Source of the DNA: Streptomyces sp. NBC_00376
GTDB lineage: Bacteria > Actinomycetota > Actinomycetes > Streptomycetales > Streptomycetaceae
Length of the DNA stretch: 64,000 nucleotides
Assembly (NCBI RefSeq): GCF_036077095.1
Contig: NZ_CP107961.1
Coordinates: 558,001 to 622,000 of the forward strand
Reading direction: 5' to 3'
Under the pieces are notes generated by a model. The model did no database searches, was not told the origin of the DNA, and worked only from the letters and a program-made list of their open reading frames with translations. Positions 7,655 to 15,416 of the stretch are shown piece after piece. Positions within the stretch are counted from its first letter, which is position 1; the number at the start of each line of letters is the position of its first letter. Position numbers and translations under genes: made by a program.

Positions 7655-8845
7655 TCAGCAGGACATGGGGTTGGTGAACTGCAGGGTCTCGGGGCCCTTG
7701 CTGGTGCAGGTGGACTGCTGTCCGCTGCGGAGGTCCCCGATCTCGGTCTGGTCGCGGAAGCCTATGATCCTGGTTTCAGGTGCGCCCTGAACGAAGTGGG
7801 GGTACCGGAGGAACTCCCACGCAGGGAACTTGTCGGCGGTGAGAGACGCGGTGAAGGTGTCCTTGCCCGGCGAAAGGGTCAACCGTGCGTTGATCCGGCC
7901 GAAACCGGGCCCGACACACGTTTCGCCGACGCAGGTGCGTTCCCAGGAGTTCATGGCGGAGACGCCTATGGACAGACCCCTGGAGCTGGTGCGCGAGACG
8001 CTGATCAGATTGCGTGGATCCTTTGATGTGTCGCCCACGGAGGCGGCATCGGAGACGAACGCGAGGGGGAGGGCGTCACGGCACGGGGGAGTTTCCACGG
8101 AGCCGGCAGGGGCGGTGATGCCGACGGGGCATGATTTGTGGGCGTATGCGGCGACTTCGCCGGTGCTGGTGTTCCATGCGACGGTGATCTTCGCGGAGGC
8201 GGCCGGGTTCGCGGTCCAGCTGCGGTGGTCACCGATGGCGTCGGTGAAAAGGGTCTTGTTCCGGATGTAGGCGCGGGCCAGCACGATCCCGCGGTCCTTG
8301 CCAGGGGCGACGCGGGTGGTGGCGACCCGGTCGCCGGAGCTGGGGGCGGCGGTGAAGAACCGCTGGGCGGCCGCGGAGTGGTCGCGGTTGGGCATCGAGA
8401 CCAACACCCGCTTGCCGAATGGGGGCAGAACGCCCTGCTGGCCGTCGCGCATCGCGGCGACCGCGTAGTTGACGCAGGTGGCCTTGATGTTCTGGTGGGT
8501 CCACTCGGTCGTCTTCCCGAGATGGTCTTTGACGAGCTGGGAGCTGCTGGCGCTGTTGGGCACGGTGTCGCAGGAGTAGTCGGCGTAGACGCGGTAGTCG
8601 TCGGCGCCGGCGACCTTCTTCCAGTCCAGCTTCACCGAACGGTCGCCCAGGGTGAACTTCAGCCCCTTCACGGCAGGCAGCTTGCCAGGTTCGGCCGCCG
8701 CCGCGTTGGCGATGGTGTCGGTGGCGGTGTCCGTGGATTCAGCCGTGGTGGAGACGCCGCCGGCGGCGATCCCGCCGGCCAGCAGCCCCACGGCGACGGC
8801 GGCGAGGGCCAGCGCGCGGTTCTTTCTCTTGTGTGTGCTGTGCAT
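7655..8845 (-). CDS. Secreted protein with N-terminal FN3-like domain, unknown function
   Basis: 396 residues. A Sec signal peptide is clear: basic MHSTHKRKNRALALAA, hydrophobic core, then a small-residue region (ANAAAAEPGK). The mature N terminus (VKGLKFTLGDRSVKLDWKK...DYRVYADYS) looks like a fibronectin type III beta sandwich; the rest is beta-rich with several cysteines (CRDALP, TCVGETCVG, final SC). The start at 8845 is fixed by CAGGAG 7 bases upstream. I do not recognise the family. It is divergent from the NlpC/P60 gene, sharing a 430-bp promoter region with GGACNGTCC motifs. Confidence 0.75.
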   Translation of the reverse strand: MHSTHKRKNRALALAAVAVGLLAGGIAAGGVSTTAESTDTATDTIANAAAAEPGKLPAVKGLKFTLGDRSVKLDWKKVAGADDYRVYADYSCDTVPNSASSSQLVKDHLGKTTEWTHQNIKATCVNYAVAAMRDGQQGVLPPFGKRVLVSMPNRDHSAAAQRFFTAAPSSGDRVATTRVAPGKDRGIVLARAYIRNKTLFTDAIGDHRSWTANPAASAKITVAWNTSTGEVAAYAHKSCPVGITAPAGSVETPPCRDALPLAFVSDAASVGDTSKDPRNLISVSRTSSRGLSIGVSAMNSWERTCVGETCVGPGFGRINARLTLSPGKDTFTASLTADKFPAWEFLRYPHFVQGAPETRIIGFRDQTEIGDLRSGQQSTCTSKGPETLQFTNPMSC

Positions 8846-9075
8846 GCTGATGCTCCTGGGTTGAAGGAATGGATGGGAGCGGGGGATCTTCGACCGGGTT
8901 CGAGCGGCCAGGTGATCCCCCCTTTTTTGCCTGCGGCTGTCCAGCCGACGGCGGCAAGGCGAGCCCGGCATCCGCGAGACGACACACCTTCGACGGCGAC
9001 GTCGCCGGGCGGTGCGGGGCGGTGGAAGAAGCGTTACGGGCCGGTGCGGGACGGGGCAACGGTTTGCGGTGGCTC

Positions 9076-9188
9076 GGACAGTCCGGGCTCGTCCGTGCTG
9101 GTCAAGGGGGGTGTCCGTGGATTGCGGCCGCGGGATCCGAGGGGTGTTGTCCGGAGCTCGGACGGGCTCGGACGGGCCCGGACTGTCC
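9076..9188. promoter_or_regulatory. GGACNGTCC palindromes in the 8846-9274 intergenic region
   Basis: GGACAGTCC at 9076-9084 and GGACTGTCC at 9180-9188, with several GGACGGGCTC/GGACGGGCCC half-site-like repeats between. They lie between two divergent genes for exported proteins. The same 9-mer recurs at 31526-31647, in the second case also followed by CGGCCGCC. The rest of this 430-base gap holds no gene. Confidence 0.4.
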
Positions 9189-9274
9189 CGGCCGCCACAC
9201 GATCTGGCGGGACACCGTTGAGCCGGAACAGCCTTCTTCCGGGCCGCTGATCCGTCGGCCCCTCGAAGGAGGTC

Positions 9275-10279
9275 GTGGTGGAACAGCAGACATTGCCCAG
9301 GCCCTCCCGGCACGTGCCGGAGCACTCGTCCGCAGCGCGTCACCGGAAGCCGCGGGCTGCGAGGACCGGCGGGAGCATCAGCGGGCAGTGGAGACGGACA
9401 GCGGGAGTGCTGCTCGTGCTGTTCGCGCTCTCATGGCTGGCGGGAGTACTCCTTGCCGCGCATGGTCCGGCAAGTTCCTCGTCCCCGGCCGCCCGGTCGG
9501 CGGTCACTCTGGCGCCGCAAGGTCCGACCGTGCCCGAGCCTTCCCGCGTCGAGCCGACGCAGCCCGTGCCCGAGCCTTCCCAAGTCGAGCCGACGCGGCC
9601 CGCGCCGGAGCCTGCCCACGCTGAGCCGACGCGGCCCGCGCAGAAGCCTGCCCATCCTGCCGAAGCAGCCGCTTCCGGCACGGGAGCGGCGAAGCGCGTG
9701 GAGGCCGGGAAGGTCGTCCTGCGGCCCGGTGACACGCTCTACGCGCTGGCCGGCCGGCACGACACCACCGTCAAGGCCCTGCAGCGGCTCAATGCTCTGG
9801 GCACGTCGACACTGATCTACGCAGGAGACACCTTCCGTGTCCCCGCAGGAACGGGACCCGTGGGCGAGACGAGGAAGGACCGGCCGACGGATGGGGCGCC
9901 GTCGGCATCGGCGAAGTCTCCTGCACGGTCCGCTCCGCAGCGCGTTGTCGCCTTCGCCCAGGCGCAGTTGGGCAAGCCCTACATATGGGGTGGGACCGGC
10001 CCGCGCGGTTACGACTGCTCAGGTCTGGTGACGCGGGCATGGAAGGCGGCCGGAGTGAGCCTCCCGCGCACCACGTGGGGTCTGCTCCGGGCAGGCACGG
10101 CCACGACCCGCGCCCAGCTCGTCCCCGGCGACCTGGTGATCGCGAACAGCGGCGGGCACGTCCAGCTCTACATCGGGCACGGCAAGGTCATCCACGCCCC
10201 ACGCCCTGGCAGTACGGTCACCGTCGCCCCACTCGCCGCCGCATCCGATGTCGTCAGCTACCGCCACATCACACCGTGA
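9275..10279 (+). CDS. LysM and NlpC/P60 cell-wall hydrolase, membrane-anchored or exported
   Basis: 334 residues. Basic N terminus, one hydrophobic segment (residues 48-66, GVLLVLFALSWLAGVLLAA), a Pro/Glu-rich repeat region (PEPSxVEPTxP units), a LysM domain (VVLRPGDTLYALAGRHDTTVKALQRLN, binds glycan) and a C-terminal NlpC/P60 peptidase with catalytic Cys in YDCSGLVTRAWK and His in GGHVQLYIG, plus a third polar residue near HAPRP. Such enzymes cut D-Glu-meso-DAP-type bonds in peptidoglycan stems. AAGGAGG lies 2 bases before GTG 9275 and 5 before GTG 9278, so 9278 is equally possible. Stands alone; divergent from the secreted protein gene. Confidence 0.88.
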   Translation: MVEQQTLPRPSRHVPEHSSAARHRKPRAARTGGSISGQWRRTAGVLLVLFALSWLAGVLLAAHGPASSSSPAARSAVTLAPQGPTVPEPSRVEPTQPVPEPSQVEPTRPAPEPAHAEPTRPAQKPAHPAEAAASGTGAAKRVEAGKVVLRPGDTLYALAGRHDTTVKALQRLNALGTSTLIYAGDTFRVPAGTGPVGETRKDRPTDGAPSASAKSPARSAPQRVVAFAQAQLGKPYIWGGTGPRGYDCSGLVTRAWKAAGVSLPRTTWGLLRAGTATTRAQLVPGDLVIANSGGHVQLYIGHGKVIHAPRPGSTVTVAPLAAASDVVSYRHITP

Positions 10280-10294
10280 CGGGACACGGTGTCG

Positions 10295-10337
10295 GCGTAC
10301 GGGCCAACGTGCACCGCCGCGTACGGTCGAACGTGCA
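10295..10337 (+). repeat. 19-bp direct repeat pair
   Basis: GCGTACGGNCNAACGTGCA occurs at 10295-10313 and 10319-10337, 24 bases apart (about two helical turns), 17 of 19 bases identical. It lies just downstream of the NlpC/P60 gene in a 344-base gap (10280-10623) otherwise without a recognisable gene; a 35-codon frame starting ATG near 10348 is not convincing. Confidence 0.55.
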
Positions 10338-10623
10338 TAGCGTCTTGTATGGAGCAGCGACTTGTAAGCGACGTCGATGCTCCCGCGTCCTCTCGGTTGA
10401 CGGACTGGCAGACACGGGAAACCGGGGCGTCGCTCGTCATAATCGGTAGCTGACAGCAGCCCACCCTTGACGAGCCAGGCATCCGCGTCTGACGAGGAAC
10501 ATGGCTCCATCAAGTACAGACGCCAACGCTGCCAACGCCGGGCCGGCCCACAGGCAGGCGCCTGCGGACGAGGCTGCATTATGGTGAGCCGATCTTCGGA
10601 CACGTACGCATGGAGGCGCAGCA

Positions 10624-11136
10624 GTGACGACCGACGTGACGCCCGAACTGGCCGAGGCGATCCAGCGTGGCTACGACCAGCGCGACCGGGCGAACATGGC
10701 GCCGACGATCGCCTACTTCCAGGCACTGCTTGCCGAACACCCTGGTCACCCAGTCCTCATATACGAGGTGGGTGGCGCCTACGACACCGCGGGTCAGGAG
10801 GAGACCGCCCGCAGCTACTACGAGCGGGCGCTTGCCCTCGACCTCGACGGTGACGTCCTGCGCCGGTGCCTGTGCCAGTACGCCAGCACCCTGAGGTGGC
10901 TGGGCGAGCTGGACAAGTCGCTAGCGGTGCTCGACCGCGCCCGCAGGGAGTTCCCCGACTCGGACTCCGTACGCGTCTTCCGCGCCATGACCCTCAACGA
11001 CGCCCAGCGGCCAGACGAGGCGGTGGCCGAGTTGCTCACCGTCGTCACCGGGCACGCCGAGGTCACCGACCTCGGGCGGTGGGCGGTCGGACTGCGTGGC
11101 CTCGCCCAGTGGCTCGCCGACGGCCGCCCCGAATAG
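10624..11136 (+). CDS. Tetratricopeptide-repeat protein
   Basis: 170 residues, soluble, with about three TPR-like helix pairs: ANMAPTIAYFQALLAEHPGHP, AYDTAGQEETARSYYERALAL, RWLGELDKSLAVLDRARREFP and AQRPDEAVAELLTVV. Known: short TPR proteins of this type are widespread in Streptomyces and act as protein-binding scaffolds, but no specific partner can be named. GTG start with GGAGG about 8 bases upstream. Followed by 250 bases without a gene, then IS3. Confidence 0.8.
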   Translation: MTTDVTPELAEAIQRGYDQRDRANMAPTIAYFQALLAEHPGHPVLIYEVGGAYDTAGQEETARSYYERALALDLDGDVLRRCLCQYASTLRWLGELDKSLAVLDRARREFPDSDSVRVFRAMTLNDAQRPDEAVAELLTVVTGHAEVTDLGRWAVGLRGLAQWLADGRPE

Positions 11137-11433
11137 GAAGTACCTACCCTGCACAAGGCCAGCGCAGGAGGGCCTTGGCCGGTGGGTGTGTCCGCGACAG
11201 GCATGAACACGGCAGTGTTCGACGGGAGATCGGCTTTCTGCTGCGATGAGCGTGGCTGTGGGTGCGGAAGCCTCTTTCTCACTCTAAGTAATGGTCGATC
11301 GGCTCGACGACTTCGCACACCCGAGGTGCCACGCCGATCGTGGAAGTGGGCCGGCCTGTGATTCCACTTGATGGGGGCAGGCTTCGAGGGGCCCTGACCC
11401 CGGTTTTTGGACACCGGAGAGACTTGGATCTTG

Positions 11434-11769
11434 ATGGTCCAGGAGAACGGAGTCCCTGTGGGGATGAAGCACTGCCCCGCCGAGTTCAAGGCGGACGCGG
11501 TCGCGCTGTATCGGTCCCGTCCGGGAGCGACGATCAAGTCGGTCGCCACCGACCTCGGAGTGAACACCGAGACGCTGCGGAACTGGATCCGGGCCGCTGA
11601 CGGACGCCGGTCCGGCGCTCACTCCACAGCTGCGGCGGCGCCGCGGCCTGATGGTGACGGGATCCAGGCGGAGCTGGCCGCCGCGAGGAAGAGGATCCGC
11701 GAGCTGGAGGAGGAGCGGGACATCCTCCGCAAGGCGGCCCGGTATTTCGCGGGAGAGACGCGCTGGTGA
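11434..11769 (+). CDS. IS3 transposase OrfA (second IS3)
   Basis: HTH domain (CPAEFKADAVALYRSRPGATIKSVATDLGVNTETLRNWIR) and a C-terminal coiled coil (ELAAARKRIRELEEERDILRKAARYF). The frame is open from 11407; ATG 11434 or ATG 11464 could be the start. It overlaps orfB by 4 bases (ATGG..TGA region at 11766), so orfB may be translated by coupling. Confidence 0.82.
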   Translation: MVQENGVPVGMKHCPAEFKADAVALYRSRPGATIKSVATDLGVNTETLRNWIRAADGRRSGAHSTAAAAPRPDGDGIQAELAAARKRIRELEEERDILRKAARYFAGETRW

Positions 11770-12371
11770 ACCGCTGCCAGTTCGTCGAGGATCACCAGCG
11801 CCGGTTCGGCGTCACGCGGTTGTGCTCGTTGCTGGGAATCGCCCGCTCGAGCTTCTACTACTGGCGCCGCACCGCGGCTGCACGGACGGCCCGGCAGGCC
11901 GCCGAGGCCGAACTCGCGGCCCGGATACGCAAGGTTCACCAGGACTCCGACGGCACCTACGGCGCCCCGAGGATCACCGCGGAGCCCCGCGAGGACGGCG
12001 GCCTGGTGGTCAATCACAAGCGGGTCGCGAGGATCATGCGGACCGTCGGCCTGGAAGGCGTCCGTCTGCGGCGCCGGCACCGCACCACCGTCGCGGACCC
12101 GGCCGCGGCGAAGGCGCCGGACCTGGTCGGACGCGACTTCACCGCGGCCGCGGTGAACGCGAAGTACGTCGGCGACATCACATACTTGCCGGTCAGCGGC
12201 GCGAAACCGCTCTATCTCGCGACCGTGATCGACCTGTGTTCACGCCGTCTGGCCGGGTGGGCGATCGCCGATCACATGCGCACCGAGCTCGTCATCGATG
12301 CCCTCCAGGCTGCCGAACGGACCCGCGGGAGCCTTGCCGGGGCGGTGATGCACACCGATCACGGCTCGCAA

Positions 12372-13823
12372 GACGGATTCAACTGATCGTCGCAACACCT
12401 TGATCGGGAGGTGGAGCGATGGGCTCTGTGGAGCGGCACAAGCAGGTTCGTGCGTATCGGGGGTTGGTGCCGTCGCCGGGCAGGCCGTCGGTGGCCTGGC
12501 GTGAGGACAGGGTCAGGTTCTGGACGGTGATCGCTCGGGGTGCCAAGACCGAGGATGCGTGCAGTGCTGCCGGGGTGTCCGGGCCGGTGGGATTCCGCTG
12601 GTTCCGGCACGCTGGCGGCGTGAATCCGTGTCTTCCTGATGATGTGTCCGGGCGCTACCTGTCGTTTCCCGAGCGGGAGGACATCGCCGTCTGGCATGCC
12701 CAGGGCGCCGGCGTCCGCGAGATCGCCCGCAGGCTCGGACGGGCGCCGTCGACGGTCTCCCGTGAGCTGCGGCGCAATGCCTCTACCCGGACCTACAAGC
12801 TGGACTACCGGGCCTCGACCGCGCAGTGGCACGCTGAACGCCGGGCCCGGCGCCCGAAGACGGCCAAGCTCGTGGACAATCCGAGGCTGCGAGCCTATAT
12901 CCAGGCCCGGCTGTCGAGGGACGTCACCGACGCCGGAGGCAACCGTCTGGGCCCGGAGGGCCCGGCCTGGAAGGGGCGCAACAAGCCGCACCGCGGCGAC
13001 AGAGGCTGGGTGACAGCATGGAGCCCGGAGCAGATCGCGCGACGCCTGCCGGTCGAGTTCCCCGACGATGAGGACATGCGCATCAGTCACGAGGCGATCT
13101 ACCAGGCGCTCTACGTCGAGGGACGTGGTGCGCTGAAACGCGAGCTGGTGGCCTGCCTGCGCACCGGACGGGCGCTGCGTGTTCCCCGGGCACGCAGCCG
13201 GCAGAAGGCGTGGGCCCACGTCACCGACAAGGTCCTCCTCGGCGAGCGTCCCGCCGAGGCCGAGGACCGCGCCGTTCCCGGGCACTGGGAGGGCGACCTC
13301 ATCATCGGGCTGAAGCGCTCGGCGATCGGGACTCTCGTCGAGCGCACCACCAGGTTCACCATGCTGGTCCACCTGCCGCGCGAGGAGGGCTACGGTGTGG
13401 TCCCGCGCACGAAGAACGGACCCGCTCTGGCCGGATACGGTGCCAGCACGATGAAGAACGCCCTGGCCAGGACGATGACCACACTGCCTGAGCAACTCCG
13501 GCGGTCTCTCACCTGGGACCGCGGCAAGGAGTTGTCCGCGCACGCCGCCTTCACGGTCGAGACCGGCATCCCTGTCTACTTCGCTGACCCCCACAGCCCC
13601 TGGCAACGCGGGACCAACGAGAACACCAACGGCCTACTGCGTCAGTACTTCCCCAAGGGCACCGACTTGTCCCGCTGGAACAGCGAAGAGCTCCAGGCCG
13701 TCGCGGCGGTCTTCAACAACCGGCCCCGGAAAACACTCGGGTGGCGAACCCCGGCTGAAGTATTCACCAAGCAGCTACGATCGCTCCCACCAGCCAGCGT
13801 TGCGACGACCGATTGAATCCGTC
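12372..13823 (+). mobile_element. IS30-family element nested in IS3
   Basis: 1452 bp; terminal inverted repeats begin GACGGATTCAA and end TTGAATCCGTC. It is flanked by a 3-bp duplication CAA (12369-12371, 13824-13826), as expected for IS30. One transposase gene. Confidence 0.92.
12419..13816 (+). CDS. IS30-family transposase
   Basis: 465 residues. The HTH_38 domain is clear (EREDIAVWHAQGAGVREIA then GRAPSTVSRELRRNA), followed by an rve-type DDE core: D in HWEGDLIIG, D in LTWDRGKEL, E in GTNENTNGLLRQYFPKG. The start is ATG 12419, with GGGAGG about 6 bases upstream. Full length and probably functional. Confidence 0.92.
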   Translation: MGSVERHKQVRAYRGLVPSPGRPSVAWREDRVRFWTVIARGAKTEDACSAAGVSGPVGFRWFRHAGGVNPCLPDDVSGRYLSFPEREDIAVWHAQGAGVREIARRLGRAPSTVSRELRRNASTRTYKLDYRASTAQWHAERRARRPKTAKLVDNPRLRAYIQARLSRDVTDAGGNRLGPEGPAWKGRNKPHRGDRGWVTAWSPEQIARRLPVEFPDDEDMRISHEAIYQALYVEGRGALKRELVACLRTGRALRVPRARSRQKAWAHVTDKVLLGERPAEAEDRAVPGHWEGDLIIGLKRSAIGTLVERTTRFTMLVHLPREEGYGVVPRTKNGPALAGYGASTMKNALARTMTTLPEQLRRSLTWDRGKELSAHAAFTVETGIPVYFADPHSPWQRGTNENTNGLLRQYFPKGTDLSRWNSEELQAVAAVFNNRPRKTLGWRTPAEVFTKQLRSLPPASVATTD

Positions 13824-14181
13824 CAATATACGAGTCGAATCTTCGCTGAAGTCTGCAGGTCGGCTGGGGTGCGGCAGAGTATGGGCGCGGTCGGGTCCAG
13901 CGCGGACAACGCCGCCGCCGAATCGTTCAACGCCAGCTTCAAAAGGGAGACGGTGAAAGGCCGAAAGGGCTGGTCGAGCGAGCGTGAGGCCCGACTCGAC
14001 GCCTTCCGCTGGCTGACCCGATACAACACCCGACGCCGGCACTCCCGCCTCGGACAACGCTCCCCGATCGCTTACGAGAACACCTTCCAAACAACATCAA
14101 CTACCTTGACCCGAGCCGCATAGACGTGTTCAAGATCCGGGGTCAAGGCCCAACACCTACCCCTGGCTCCGGACTCCGGCG

Positions 14182-15084
14182 ATGGTCGACGAGTGGCTCG
14201 GTGACCTGCGTTCGCTACGGGATCTGAAGCGCTCCACGATCCGCTCGTACTCCGAAGCTGTGCGGGCTTTCTGCCACTTCATCACTGATCCGCTCTACGA
14301 GTGGACGGTCACCTGCGAAGAACGGTTCGGCACCCACCCGGTACAGGTCGTGCACGAGTGGAACACCGCGGTGCACGTCCAGGACAACGAGGCGGACGCC
14401 AAGAAACGCGCCTTCGCCAAGACCGAGTTGCATGCCTTCTTCGCACACTGCGACGACGAGGTCGCCCGCATCCGGGCCTTCGGCCGCAAGGGCTGGCTGC
14501 CCGCCTTCCGCGACGCAACCTTGTTCAAGACCGCCTACGCCTACGGGCTGCGGCGCAACGAGACGCGGATGCTGGACGCTGCCGACTTCGGCCGCAACCC
14601 GCACGGCGGCGAGTTCGGCGAGTACGGCCGGTGTCAGGTACGGTTCGGCAAGGCCAAGAAGGGCTCGCCGCCCAAGCGCCGCGGGGTGCTGACCGTGTTC
14701 GACTGGACCCCGGACGTCCTGGACGAGTGGTTCACCGAGGTCCGCCCGCTGTTCGGCACTGACAACAACCCGGCGGCCTGGCCCTCCGAACGGGGCCTGC
14801 GGATCGGCTGCCAGCGGCTCAACTCCCGCTTTATCGCCTACCGCAAGGCCCTTGGCCTCGATGATGGACTGGACTTCCACTCCTTGCGCAGGTCCTACGT
14901 CACCCACCTGATCGAGGACGGCTGGGACCCGCGCTTCGTTCAAGAGCAGGTCGGTCACGAACACGCCAGCACCACCTCCCTCTACACCTGCGTGTCCTCG
15001 GACTTCCGCACCCGCACCCTGCGGCGGCATCTGGACGACACCGTCGCCGCGGCCCTTGAGACCCAGACCGGGAGGCAAGCATGA
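14182..15084 (+). CDS. Tyrosine recombinase, 5'-truncated by IS3
   Basis: 300 residues to the stop. Catalytic residues are visible: first Arg in YGLRRNETRML, HSLRRSYVTHL (His-x-x-Arg), GHEHASTTSLYT (His and Tyr nucleophile). The frame stays open upstream of ATG 14182 (NTYPWLRTPA) to the IS3 end at 14145 with no start, so the N-terminal arm-binding part and promoter were probably removed by the insertion. Its stop overlaps the next gene's ATG (ATGA), first of a coupled trio. Confidence 0.82.
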   Translation: MVDEWLGDLRSLRDLKRSTIRSYSEAVRAFCHFITDPLYEWTVTCEERFGTHPVQVVHEWNTAVHVQDNEADAKKRAFAKTELHAFFAHCDDEVARIRAFGRKGWLPAFRDATLFKTAYAYGLRRNETRMLDAADFGRNPHGGEFGEYGRCQVRFGKAKKGSPPKRRGVLTVFDWTPDVLDEWFTEVRPLFGTDNNPAAWPSERGLRIGCQRLNSRFIAYRKALGLDDGLDFHSLRRSYVTHLIEDGWDPRFVQEQVGHEHASTTSLYTCVSSDFRTRTLRRHLDDTVAAALETQTGRQA

Positions 15085-15416
15085 AACGCAAGGTCGGATA
15101 CACCTGGCGGCTGCGCGAGGTCATGGCCCAGCAGCAGATCTTCACGGCCACCGAACTGGTGCCGCTGCTGCGCGAGCGGGGCATCGATCTGTCCGCCTCC
15201 CAGGTCCACCGCTTGGTCTCCGGCACCTCGGAACGTCTGTCGTTGCAGGTCATGGCCGCGCTCTGCGACATCTTGTCCTGCACCCCGGCCGACCTGGTGG
15301 CCACCACCGCCGAGAACGCCGGCGTCCGCAAGACCGCCACCGGCGACCTGCCCGCCCCGCCCGCGGACGTCGCGAAACTCCGCCCTCGAGCCGCCCGCAT
15401 CCTGCCCGACTCATGA
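15081..15416 (+). CDS. Small XRE-type HTH protein, middle gene of recombinase trio
   Basis: 111 residues. A Cro/CI-like HTH: YTWRLREVMAQQQI, then LSASQVHRLVSGTSERLSLQVMAALCDILSC, then a Pro/Ala-rich tail. Overlaps the genes on both sides by ATGA, so it is made in step with them. Inferred role: regulator of the operon or DNA-binding partner of the recombinases. Confidence 0.82.
   Translation: MKRKVGYTWRLREVMAQQQIFTATELVPLLRERGIDLSASQVHRLVSGTSERLSLQVMAALCDILSCTPADLVATTAENAGVRKTATGDLPAPPADVAKLRPRAARILPDS

Larger units (their letters stand above)
11766..14123 (+). pseudogene. IS3 transposase OrfB, interrupted by IS30
   Basis: The first part (11766-12371) has HTH_21 and the first two catalytic Asp (YVGDITYLP, VMHTDHGSQ); it is cut right after HGSQ. 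The rest resumes in frame at 13827 (YTSRIFAEVCRSAGVRQ) and carries the catalytic Glu (DNAAAESFNASFKRE). Removing IS30 plus one CAA copy restores 202 + 98 codons, a normal 300-residue OrfB. As it stands, the first fragment ends QDGFN-stop at 12386. Confidence 0.9.
11395..14145 (+). mobile_element. IS3-family element, split by an IS30 insertion
   Basis: The ends match over about 20 bases as an inverted repeat (TGACCCCGG then GGACAC/GAACAC), left 11395 onward and right ending 14145. Without the inserted IS30 (1452 bp plus 3-bp duplication) it is about 1.3 kb, a normal IS3. No target duplication is evident. Its right end cuts into the tyrosine recombinase gene. Confidence 0.85.
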
